Source: Oscillibacter sp. (GTDB lineage: Bacteria > Bacillota > Clostridia > Oscillospirales > Oscillospiraceae). Taken from it: a DNA stretch of 12,859 nt. The first letter of the stretch is position 1, and every line of letters starts with the position of its first letter. A model generated the notes under the pieces. The model ran no database searches and was not told where the DNA came from. It saw only the letters and a list, made by a program, of their open reading frames with translations. A program made the position numbers and the translations under genes. The DNA lies in contig JAAWIL010000039.1 in NCBI GenBank assembly GCA_022796315.1, positions 1 through 12,859 of the forward strand. Direction: 5' to 3'. Positions 1 through 6,025 of the stretch are shown here, piece after piece.

Positions 1-12
1 GAAACTCTTGAA

Positions 13-70
13 ATCCGTCAGGATTCCTGCGAGTTTCTTCCTTGCCAGGCAAAAATTTTTCTTGCCAATC
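13..70 (-). repeat. Dispersed repeat, copy A (inverted relative to copy B at the right end)
   Basis: The reverse complement of this stretch aligns without gaps to positions 12801-12858, with 46 of 58 bases identical by hand count. The best-conserved blocks are GATTGGC at one end and CATCCTGACGGAT/AATCCTGACGGAT at the other. A short similarity (gacg-gtatg) continues to about position 81. It lies outside any gene I can support, downstream of the aminotransferase. Its function is unknown; it may be part of a longer mobile or REP-like unit cut off by the window edge. Confidence 0.7.
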
Positions 71-219
71 TGCATACCGTCACCTATTGGTACAGCTTCA
101 TAGTCAAAACACTTGCACACCGGCACCCGATTTTCAAGGCGGGCAAAACAGGGCACAGCTTCCCTCCGGCCGTTCCGTCCGGAAGCCGTCTCATTTTGCA
201 TGGAATGAGGCCCCGTCCC

Positions 220-1473
220 TCACCCCTGCGGGTGCCGTTCCCGCAGGACCCGGAAGGCCTCCTCCGCCACGGCCACGGTCTCCGCGATGTCCTCGTCGGA
301 GAGGGCGTAGTTCAGGAAGTGGTTGTGGTGGGTGGTGAAGAACACGCCCCGCTTCACGCACTCGGCGATCCACTCCTGGTGGAGCATCAGGCTGGGGTCG
401 TCCGCCAGGCGCAGGTAAAAGAGGCTGGGCATTCCCGATACATGGAGGTCGAAGCCGTACTTCTCCCCGGCGGAGCGGAGGCCCTCCCCCACCTTGCGGC
501 CCTTCTCGTCCAGGAGCCGGGGCAGGTCCAGGCGCTTCATCTTCTCCAGGCAAGCGATGCCGGCGGCGAAGGGGACCGCCGAGAGCCAGTAGCTGCCCGT
601 GTAGCTGATGCCGGAGACGGCGCCCTTCAGGAACTCCTTGCCGCAGAGGGCGGAGACGTTGTAGCCGTTGGCCAGGGCCTTGCAGAAGCAGATCAGGTCC
701 GCCTCAAAGCCGAAGAAGTGGTCGCTGCCCTGGAGATCCAGCCGGAAGCCCGCCCGCACGTCGTCGATGATCAGCAGGGCGCCGTTGTCGGTGCAGAGCT
801 TGCGGACCTTCTGCCAGAAGCCCTCAGCGGGCAGTACGTTGTCGCAGAAGTTGCCGTGCATGTAGGGCTGGCTGATGACGGCGGCAATCTCGCCCTTGTA
901 CCGGTCGAAGAGCTCCCCCAGGGCGCCGGCGTCGTTCCAGTCCACATAGAGGTTGTGCATCACGTCCTCTTCCAGGATGCCGGCGTAGTCCTTCTTCTGG
1001 GCCCAGGCGTCCACGCCGTGATAGTACCCCTTGAAAAAGACGATCTTCTTGCGCCGGGTGTGGGCCCGGGCAGTCAGGATGGCCAGGGTGGTCACGTCGC
1101 CGCCGTTTTTGGCGAAGAAGGCCCAGTCGGCGCTGGCCACCGTGTCCACCAGCAGCTCCGCGAACTCGATCATCTTGGTGGAGGGCACCGTCACGCAGTC
1201 CTCCAGCTGCCGCTGGGCCGCGGCGGCGGCGTCCACATCCGGGTCGCCGTAGCCCAGGATGTTGGGACCGTAGCCGCACATATAGTCAATCATGCGGTTG
1301 CCGTCCAGATCCCAGAAGTAGGACCCCTTGGCCCGCTGAGAGAACAGGGGCCAGGCCTCCACGGGGGTATAGCACCCCTCGGCGGGGCCCTGGTGGCCGT
1401 AGATGCCGGAGGGAATCACCTTGCAGGCCCGGAGATAGGCCTCCCGGCTCTTGGAATAATCATTGATGTTCAT
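220..1473 (-). CDS. Class III PLP-dependent aminotransferase, GSA-aminomutase-like
   Basis: A 417-residue fold-type I PLP enzyme, the usual length for glutamate-1-semialdehyde aminomutase and related class III aminotransferases, presumably cytosolic. Visible motifs are KNGGDVTT (122-129) at the phosphate-binding loop, GYYHG (149-153), LIIDDVRAGFR (234-244) with D237 as the likely PLP-nitrogen partner, and CKALANGY (264-271) with K265 as the likely Schiff-base lysine. The loop reads NGGDVTT rather than the NSGTEA of haem-pathway HemL. It is closer to the NGSDATT seen in GSA-like aminotransferases of polysaccharide or secondary pathways, so I do not call it hemL. The ATG is preceded by AAGGAGGG at good spacing. 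It starts 13 bp after the SCP2-like gene and is surely co-transcribed with it. Substrate unknown. Confidence 0.9.
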   Translation of the reverse strand: MNINDYSKSREAYLRACKVIPSGIYGHQGPAEGCYTPVEAWPLFSQRAKGSYFWDLDGNRMIDYMCGYGPNILGYGDPDVDAAAAAQRQLEDCVTVPSTKMIEFAELLVDTVASADWAFFAKNGGDVTTLAILTARAHTRRKKIVFFKGYYHGVDAWAQKKDYAGILEEDVMHNLYVDWNDAGALGELFDRYKGEIAAVISQPYMHGNFCDNVLPAEGFWQKVRKLCTDNGALLIIDDVRAGFRLDLQGSDHFFGFEADLICFCKALANGYNVSALCGKEFLKGAVSGISYTGSYWLSAVPFAAGIACLEKMKRLDLPRLLDEKGRKVGEGLRSAGEKYGFDLHVSGMPSLFYLRLADDPSLMLHQEWIAECVKRGVFFTTHHNHFLNYALSDEDIAETVAVAEEAFRVLRERHPQG

Positions 1474-1486
1474 CCTTCTGCCCTCC

Positions 1487-2242
1487 TTACGCGAGATAGA
1501 CCGCCACCCGGTCCAGGATGCGGTTGATGTTGTCGATCTGGGAGATCATGCCGCCGATGCGGACCTGCCCCAGACCCACGGCGGCGATGGCGTTGAGCCT
1601 GCCGTCAAAGAGGTCCCGGGCCACCCGCATGTCCTGGAACTCCATGTAGGACAGGCACTTCTCCGGACTGCGGTGAACCGTCAGCAGCTTGTGGTCCCGG
1701 CAGCACAGGGCCGCCCCGGGGCCGCCCCGGATGGAGAGGCGGGCGATGCCGTCCACAATGCTGGCGGCGGAGCACTGGCCAATGGGGTCCTCGTTGGCGG
1801 TCTGGGCCGCAGCCTCGGCGATCACATGGAACATCAGCGCGGTGGAGATCCGGAAGAACTCCGGGTCCTCCAGGGCGCCGGGGGCGGGGCGCAGGAAGGC
1901 CGTCAGCCGGTCCGTCAGCTTGGTGAAGGTGCCGGTCAAAAAGCCCGCCTTGGTGATCCCCCTGCTGGGGATGGGGGTCACCGTGCCGTCAATGAGGCCG
2001 TTGAACTTGGCGCAGGAGCCAAAGGGCAGCTTTACCTGACAGCGGTCCGTACCGGGGGCCATGCGGCACCGGCCGCCGCCGAAAAAGAGGGTGGCGGAGG
2101 GCCCGCCCTTCACGGCGAAGCCCACAGAGATCGAAGCCCCCTCAATCAGCTGGGCGGACCGCTTGTCCAGCTCGCAGAGATAGGGCAGCGCCCCCAGGAT
2201 GGCAAAGAGATTGATGTAAGCCAGGGTCTTTTCGTCTTTCAT
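1487..2242 (-). CDS. Uncharacterised protein with two tandem SCP2-like halves
   Basis: A 251-residue protein without signal peptide or obvious membrane segment. It reads as two related halves. Residues about 35-120 carry VKGGPSATL, a strand-rich middle, a 'K..GLI.GTVTP' stretch and a closing helix 'LTDRLTAFLRP'. Residues about 163-251 carry IRGGPGAAL, 'RVARDLFDGRLNA', 'GQVRIGG' and a closing helix 'INRILDRVAVYL'. This order (GGP-A-L, buried strands, a ligand-cavity helix, G-x-h-x-h-x-G, final helix) resembles SCP2 sterol-carrier-type lipid/acyl-binding domains; that assignment is by eye. The reading frame is open 31 codons further upstream, but ATG 2242 is chosen because GGGAGG sits 6 nt before it and the promoter at 2291-2319 leaves a short leader. 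Paired with the downstream aminotransferase, so it may bind that pathway's hydrophobic substrate or product (inference). Confidence 0.75.
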   Translation of the reverse strand: MKDEKTLAYINLFAILGALPYLCELDKRSAQLIEGASISVGFAVKGGPSATLFFGGGRCRMAPGTDRCQVKLPFGSCAKFNGLIDGTVTPIPSRGITKAGFLTGTFTKLTDRLTAFLRPAPGALEDPEFFRISTALMFHVIAEAAAQTANEDPIGQCSAASIVDGIARLSIRGGPGAALCCRDHKLLTVHRSPEKCLSYMEFQDMRVARDLFDGRLNAIAAVGLGQVRIGGMISQIDNINRILDRVAVYLA

Positions 2243-2290
2243 TCTGTTCCTCCCATGAACCGCCGCAGACGGCGGGGATTGGATGAGACG

Positions 2291-2319
2291 ATCATACCAT
2301 GTCCCCGCCCCCGGCGCAA
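2291..2319 (-). promoter_or_regulatory. Sigma-A-type promoter for the SCP2-like/aminotransferase pair
   Basis: On the minus strand, TTGCGC (2319-2314), a 17-nt spacer, then TATGAT (2296-2291) with a TGG extended -10 just before it. Transcription would start near 2284, about 40 nt upstream of ATG 2242. Confidence 0.75.
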
Positions 2320-2363
2320 GGGAAATCTCCCGCAAAAAAGCCGCCGGATCTCTGAAAAAATCC

Positions 2364-2392
2364 TTGCGCTTTCGGGAAAAGTATGGTATATT
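2364..2392 (+). promoter_or_regulatory. rimP: Sigma-A-type promoter for the rimP-nusA-infB operon
   Basis: TTGCGC (2364-2369), a 17-nt spacer, then TATATT (2387-2392) with a TGG extended -10. This gives a leader of about 150 nt before the rimP TTG at 2549. It is the only convincing promoter I see for the plus-strand operon. Confidence 0.75.
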
Positions 2393-2419
2393 AAGTATGG
2401 TAGTAAAGGTAAAATGTCG

Positions 2420-2444
2420 GAGTGGACCACGGTCCGCTCTTTTT
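2420..2444 (+). terminator. Intrinsic terminator / attenuator in the rimP leader
   Basis: An 8-bp stem GAGTGGAC/GTCCGCTC (2420-2427 with 2432-2439, one G-U pair, CACG loop) is followed directly by five T (2440-2444). It lies about 20 nt after the expected transcription start and about 105 nt before rimP, so it can act only as a leader attenuator or for prematurely stopped transcripts. NusA autoregulation through a NusA-dependent terminator upstream of ylxS(rimP)-nusA is known in Bacillus subtilis; an equivalent role here is inference. Confidence 0.65.
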
Positions 2445-2447
2445 GTT

Positions 2448-2509
2448 GGGCATTTTCCCTCCCTAAAAAATTTACAAATTCCGGAAAATCAGTCCGCCCG
2501 GCCCTTTTT
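2448..2509 (+). promoter_or_regulatory. Possible second hairpin plus U-run in the rimP leader
   Basis: ATTTTCC (2452-2458) is perfectly complementary to GGAAAAT (2483-2489). GGGC at 2448-2451 can add pairs with GCCC at 2496-2499 or 2501-2504. A TTTTTG run follows (2505-2510). This could be a second terminator or an alternative fold to the first hairpin. The pairing is less compact, so the call is tentative. Confidence 0.35.
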
Positions 2510-2548
2510 GTGACGAGGGGCCCCGGCGGGCCGCAAGGAGGCAGGGTT

Positions 2549-3010
2549 TTGAAGAAGATCACGGAACTCACCGCAGAGCTGGCGGCGCCGGCCATTGCCG
2601 AGGCCGGCTGCACCCTGTGGGATGTGGAGTACGTCAAGGAGGGCGGCGCCTGGTACCTGCGGGTCCTGCTGGATAAGCCCGGCGGCGTGGACATTCTGGA
2701 CTGCGAGGCCGTGTCCCGGAAGCTCTCGGATCTCCTGGACGAGGCGGACCCCATCGAGGGCAGCTACACCCTGGAGGTGGGCTCCGCCGGGGCGGAGCGG
2801 GCGCTGAAGCGTCCGGCGGACTTCGCCCGGTTCCTGGGCAGCCCCGTGCTGGTGAAGCTCTACCGGGCGGCGGAGGGCCGCAAGGAGTTCCCCGGCGTGC
2901 TGAGGGCCTATGACGAGACCAGCGGAGACGTCACCATCACCGTGGACGGCGGGGAGCGGACCTTTGCCAAAAAGGACGTGGCCCTGGTCCGGCTGCGGGT
3001 GGAGTTTTGA
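2549..3010 (+). CDS. rimP: Ribosome maturation factor RimP
   Basis: A 153-residue protein of normal length for RimP (YlxS/P15a), which assists 30S subunit maturation around the central pseudoknot and uS12 in the cytosol. The N-terminal alpha/beta domain shows the family's 'G.TLWDVEYVKEGG..YLRVLLDKPGGVDILDCEAVSR' layout and the 'YTLEVGSAG..RAL..P.DF.RF.G' block. The C-terminal SH3-like domain (about 90-153) ends in 'KKDVALVRLRVEF'. The TTG start is chosen because AAGGAGG (2535-2541) lies 7 nt upstream and the sequence before it is leader. First gene of the operon; its stop overlaps the next start (TTGA). Confidence 0.95.
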   Translation: MKKITELTAELAAPAIAEAGCTLWDVEYVKEGGAWYLRVLLDKPGGVDILDCEAVSRKLSDLLDEADPIEGSYTLEVGSAGAERALKRPADFARFLGSPVLVKLYRAAEGRKEFPGVLRAYDETSGDVTITVDGGERTFAKKDVALVRLRVEF

Positions 3011-3606
3011 GCCGGAACCGGACCGCGCGGCAAACGGCCCCGCTGCTGGCGGCGGCCCTGGCGTTCCTGCTGGCGGCGGCGTGGCTGTATGGCCGGATCT
3101 ATTCGATTGAGGCGGACAACAGCAACCTCCCCCAGGCCGCGGAGGCGTGGCTCAGCCGGGGGACAGACGGTCCCCCCGCCTACAGGGTGGAGCCGCAGGC
3201 CTCCCTGGATATCGGGAAACAGCGCTTCGTTCTGGCGGAGCTCATCGACCCGGCGGACCTCTCCCTGGGACTGCTCCGGCTGGAGCGCGGGCTGAACGGC
3301 CGTTACAAGCTCACCGGCTGCGGCTGGGGCGGCGGCAGCTTCCGGCCCCGGGTGGTCCGGGAGGGAGACCGGGTCTGCTATCTCCTGGGCGGGCGGAACC
3401 GCCTCCTGGGAATCGCCTCGGCGTCCTTCACCATGGAGGACGACGCCCTGGGCAGGATCTCCTACCGGATGGAGATCCCCGCAGGGGACTATTTTCTGAC
3501 CATGACGGAAATAGATCCCCGCTTTCAGGCGGACCGCGAGAAACCGGGCTCCCTGCGGCTCTATGACAGGGCCGGAGCGGACGTCACGGAGCGGGCCAAC
3601 CCCTGA
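3007..3606 (+). CDS. Single-pass membrane protein of unknown function
   Basis: A 199-residue protein I cannot assign to a named family. Residues 1-10 are basic (four Arg), 11-28 form one hydrophobic Leu/Ala-rich transmembrane or uncleaved signal segment, and the remaining 170 residues would lie outside the membrane. No lipobox cysteine is visible. The outer part is strand-rich, with 'FVLAELIDPADLSLGLLRLERGLNGRYKL' (one stretch, residues about 74-102, cut here by its key pattern L-x-RGLNG-x-Y) and a 'GDRVCYLLGGRN' segment. The TTG start overlaps the rimP stop as TTGA, and only a closely spaced GGTGGAG precedes it, so translation is probably coupled to rimP. Its position between rimP and nusA is unusual. 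Base composition matches its neighbours, so recent transfer is not indicated. Confidence 0.8.
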   Translation: MSRNRTARQTAPLLAAALAFLLAAAWLYGRIYSIEADNSNLPQAAEAWLSRGTDGPPAYRVEPQASLDIGKQRFVLAELIDPADLSLGLLRLERGLNGRYKLTGCGWGGGSFRPRVVREGDRVCYLLGGRNRLLGIASASFTMEDDALGRISYRMEIPAGDYFLTMTEIDPRFQADREKPGSLRLYDRAGADVTERANP

Positions 3607-3656
3607 ACGCGCTGCGATTGCAGGATAAATCACAGGAAATAAAGGAGAATCGCGCC

Positions 3657-4892
3657 ATGAAAGGCAAGAAGAAACAGAAGGAACCGGCGGGCATGAACCC
3701 CGCGGAGATCTTTGCCGCCCTGGCCCTGCTGGAAAAGGAGCGGGGCATCCCCCAGTCCTTCATGATGGAGAAGATCATCCAGGCCATCACCACCGCCTAC
3801 AAGCGGGACCACGACGAGGTGGAGAACGTCATCGTGGAGGCGGACGAGGAGCACCAGACCCTGCGGATGTTCGTCCAGAAGACCGTGGTGGACGAGGAGG
3901 ACTATGTGGACCCCTTCAACGAGATGTCCCTGGAGGAGGCCAAGGCCCTCTCCGCCAAGTACGAGATCGGCGACACGGTGAATATCCCCGTGGACAAGAC
4001 GGAGTTCGGCCGCATCGCCGCCGGCAACGGCAAGCAGGTCATCATCCAGGGCCTGCGGGAGGCCGAGCGGGGCATGATCTATGACGAGTTCAACTCCAAG
4101 CAGCACGAGATTCTCACCGGCGTGGTGACCCGGATGGACCCCCGCACCGGCGGCGTCTCCCTGCGGATCGGCACCGGCACGGAGTCCACCGAGGTCCTTT
4201 TGATGGCCGGCGAACAGGTCCCCGGCGAGGTCCTGGCGGAGGGGATGCACGTCAAGGTGTATGTGGTGGACGTCCGCCGCTCCACCCGGGGCGCCCAGAT
4301 TTTGATCTCCCGGACCCATCCGGGCCTGGTGAAGCGCCTCTTTGAGCTGGAGGTCCCCGAGATCTTTGACGGCACCGTGGAGGTGCGCTCCATCGCCCGG
4401 GAGGCGGGCAGCCGCACCAAGATGGCCGTCTGGTCCAACGACGAGAACGTGGACCCCATCGGCGCCTGCGTGGGCCCCCGGGGCCAGCGGGTGGCCGGCA
4501 TCGTGGAGGAGCTGCGGGGCGAGAAGATCGACATCATCAAGTGGAGCGAGGACCCGGCGGAGTTTATCGCCGCCGCTCTGGCCCCCGCCGACGTGGTCAG
4601 CGTCCGGATGGCGGAGGAGGGCAAGGCCTGCCGCTGCGTCGTACCCGACGACCAGCTGAGCCTGGCCATCGGCAAGGAGGGGCAGAACGCCCGCCTGGCC
4701 GCCCGGCTGACCGGCTACAAGATTGACATCAAGCCCGAGAGCTATCAGGAGCCGGCGGAGGACCCGGCGTCCGAGGAGGCCGGGGAGACGGAAGAACTCC
4801 CCGCCGGGGAGGAGGCTGTCCGGGAGGAGCCCGCCGGGGAAGTCTCCGAAGAGCCCGCCGGGGCCCCGGACGCTCCGGAGGAAACGCTGTAA
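3657..4892 (+). CDS. nusA: Transcription termination/antitermination factor NusA
   Basis: A 411-residue Firmicutes-size NusA, an RNA polymerase-associated elongation factor that binds nascent RNA and modulates pausing and intrinsic termination. It has an N-terminal RNAP-binding domain (about 13-140, 'MNPAEIFAALALLEKERGI'), an S1 domain (about 152-217), KH1 with GPRGQR (273-278) and KH2 with GKEGQN (339-344). An acidic Pro/Glu-rich tail follows (about 362-411, repeats of EEPAGE type), a short disordered extension rather than the E. coli AR domains. The frame is open from a TTG at 3618, but ATG 3657 is preferred because AAGGAG (3642-3647) sits about 9 nt upstream. It may control its own operon through the leader terminator at 2420-2444 (inference). 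Confidence 0.97.
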   Translation: MKGKKKQKEPAGMNPAEIFAALALLEKERGIPQSFMMEKIIQAITTAYKRDHDEVENVIVEADEEHQTLRMFVQKTVVDEEDYVDPFNEMSLEEAKALSAKYEIGDTVNIPVDKTEFGRIAAGNGKQVIIQGLREAERGMIYDEFNSKQHEILTGVVTRMDPRTGGVSLRIGTGTESTEVLLMAGEQVPGEVLAEGMHVKVYVVDVRRSTRGAQILISRTHPGLVKRLFELEVPEIFDGTVEVRSIAREAGSRTKMAVWSNDENVDPIGACVGPRGQRVAGIVEELRGEKIDIIKWSEDPAEFIAAALAPADVVSVRMAEEGKACRCVVPDDQLSLAIGKEGQNARLAARLTGYKIDIKPESYQEPAEDPASEEAGETEELPAGEEAVREEPAGEVSEEPAGAPDAPEETL

Positions 4893-4910
4893 TACGCGTT
4901 TCGGAACCCG

Positions 4911-4952
4911 GGAGGGAGTCCCTCCGGCCAGCCCGGAGCGGTTCCCGGCTCC
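4911..4952 (+). repeat. Two small hairpins downstream of nusA
   Basis: GGAGGG/CCCTCC (4911-4916 with 4920-4925, 3-nt loop) and GGAGC/GCTCC (4935-4939 with 4948-4952) lie between the nusA stop and the palindromic element at 4955-5002. Neither is followed by a T-run. They could stabilise the nusA 3' end or mark an RNA processing site. Confidence 0.4.
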
Positions 4953-4955
4953 TGA

Positions 4956-5001
4956 GAGCCTGTTTAAAATCTCCCCGCACGCTGAGATCCTAAACAGGCT
5001 C
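4956..5001. mobile_element. 46-bp palindromic MITE-like element between nusA and rnpM
   Basis: The left end GAGCCTGTTTAAAATCTC (4956-4973) and right end GAGATCCTAAACAGGCTC (4984-5001) are inverted repeats matching at 16 of 18 positions around a 10-nt centre. The element is flanked by TGA on both sides (4953-4955 and 5002-5004), a possible 3-bp target duplication. TNA duplications and GAGCC-type ends are typical of some IS5-group elements, so a non-autonomous derivative is plausible. The same terminus occurs at 12772-12790. As RNA it folds into one long hairpin, extended by the flanking A/T pair, followed by GATTTTTC, so it may also act as a partial terminator or a stability element inside the operon. 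Confidence 0.55.
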
Positions 5002-5037
5002 TGATTTTTCAGATGAAATGAAAGGCGGCTGACGAAC

Positions 5038-5319
5038 GTGCCCAAGATGAAGAAAATTCCCCAGCGGCAGTGCGTGGGCTGCCGGACGATGAAGGATAAG
5101 AAAGCGCTGCTGCGGGTGGTGAAGTCCCCGGAGGGGACGGTCAGCCTGGATTTCGGCGGCAAGAAGCCGGGGCGGGGAGCCTATGTGTGCCACGACGTGG
5201 CCTGCCTGAAGAAGGCCCGGAAAACCCGGGCCCTGGAGCGGGCCTTCGAGACCGCCATCCCCCCCGAGGTCTACGACGCCATGGAGGCAGAACTGGGAGG
5301 CGCGGATGGACAGTCATAA
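5038..5319 (+). CDS. rnpM: RNase P modulator RnpM (YlxR)
   Basis: A 93-residue basic protein of the YlxR family. The B. subtilis member binds RNase P RNA and modulates its activity, hence the name RnpM. Signature elements are 'RQCVGCR' (10-16), 'LRVVKSPEG' (25-33) and the nucleic-acid-binding 'GRGAYVCHDVACLKKA' (45-60). Cysteines 12, 15, 51 and 56 are paired as in many clostridial members. An in-frame stop lies just upstream, so only GTG 5038 or ATG 5047 can be the start; GTG is preferred because an AAAGGCGG-like site lies about 11 nt before it. The gene overlaps ylxQ by 14 bp, as is usual for this pair. Confidence 0.93.
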   Translation: MPKMKKIPQRQCVGCRTMKDKKALLRVVKSPEGTVSLDFGGKKPGRGAYVCHDVACLKKARKTRALERAFETAIPPEVYDAMEAELGGADGQS

Positions 5320-5980
5320 CATACTTCCCCTGCTGGGACTGGCCCTGCGGGGCGGCAACCTGGCGGTGGGCGAGGAGCCGGTGGAGGCGGCGGCCAGGGC
5401 CAAGGACGCCCGGGTGCTCCTCCTGGCCTCCGACGCGGCGGAGAACACCCGCAGGCGGGTGGAGCACTTCGCCGAGGCCGGACAGTGCCTGTGGCTGCGG
5501 CTGCCCTTCCCCAAGGCGGAGCTGGGGCGGGCCCTGGGCCGGACGGCCGTGGCGGTGGCTGCGGTGACGGACACCGGCCTGGCCAACGCCCTGGCCAAAA
5601 AGCTGGCGGCCCTGGACCCGGGGCTTTACGGCGAGGCCGCCCAGCGCATGGAGCGCAAGGCCCAGCGGGCCGCCCAGAGGCGGGCGGAGCAGCGGGCCCA
5701 CACGAAAAACCTCCGCTCCGGAACGCGAAAGCCGAAAAAATCCCCGCCGGGACCGGCGGCGAAAGATCCCCCATCCCTCTCCCGGCCGCCGGCTGCCCGG
5801 CCCAGAACGGCCCAGGGCCCAGGCGGGGCCCGTCCCAACAAGGGGCCCGGCGCGTCCCGGCTCCGGAGTCCGGGCGGTTCCCGGTCCAGGGGACCCGGCG
5901 GCGGACGCCCCAATCCCTACGCCCACAGCCGGCCGGTGAAAAAGGGCAAGGGCTCCTTCCGCAGGCGGGAGGACACGTAA
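5306..5980 (+). CDS. ylxQ: L7Ae/L30e-type RNA-binding protein YlxQ with long basic tail
   Basis: Residues 1-about 105 form the compact L7Ae/L30e/S12e/Gadd45 domain expected of YlxQ, a putative kink-turn RNA binder ('LLGLALRGGNLAVGEE', 'ARVLLLASDAAENTRRR', 'VTDTGLANALAKKL'). The family is usually about 100 residues; this one has 224. The extra part begins with an Arg/Ala-rich helix (about 112-133, 'QRMERKAQRAAQRRAEQR') and continues as a Pro/Gly/Arg/Lys-rich, probably disordered tail resembling RG-type RNA-binding extensions. The ATG overlaps the rnpM end by 14 bp and has GGGAGG upstream. The tail keeps the local GC and codon bias and has no stop, so a frameshift artefact seems unlikely. Likely cytosolic and ribosome- or RNA-associated (inference). 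Confidence 0.88.
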   Translation: MDSHNILPLLGLALRGGNLAVGEEPVEAAARAKDARVLLLASDAAENTRRRVEHFAEAGQCLWLRLPFPKAELGRALGRTAVAVAAVTDTGLANALAKKLAALDPGLYGEAAQRMERKAQRAAQRRAEQRAHTKNLRSGTRKPKKSPPGPAAKDPPSLSRPPAARPRTAQGPGGARPNKGPGASRLRSPGGSRSRGPGGGRPNPYAHSRPVKKGKGSFRRREDT

Positions 5981-6025
5981 TGAAAAATTCCCAGCCTCCG
6001 GGTTGGAGCAAACGAGGTGTTTTGA

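Noticed and set aside
196..1527. Plus-strand open frame of 443 codons antisense to the aminotransferase
   Set aside because: Low-complexity His/Val/Gly/Ala-rich translation typical of a GC-rich shadow frame; the minus-strand gene has a full set of family motifs.
1463..2548. Long upstream in-frame extension of rimP
   Set aside because: The extension runs antisense through the SCP2-like gene and across the promoter and leader hairpin; RimP homology begins at the TTG at 2549 with a matching AAGGAGG.
3630..5162. Minus-strand open frame of 510 codons opposite nusA
   Set aside because: Shadow frame rich in Leu/Asp/His/Gly without domains; nusA is certain on the plus strand.
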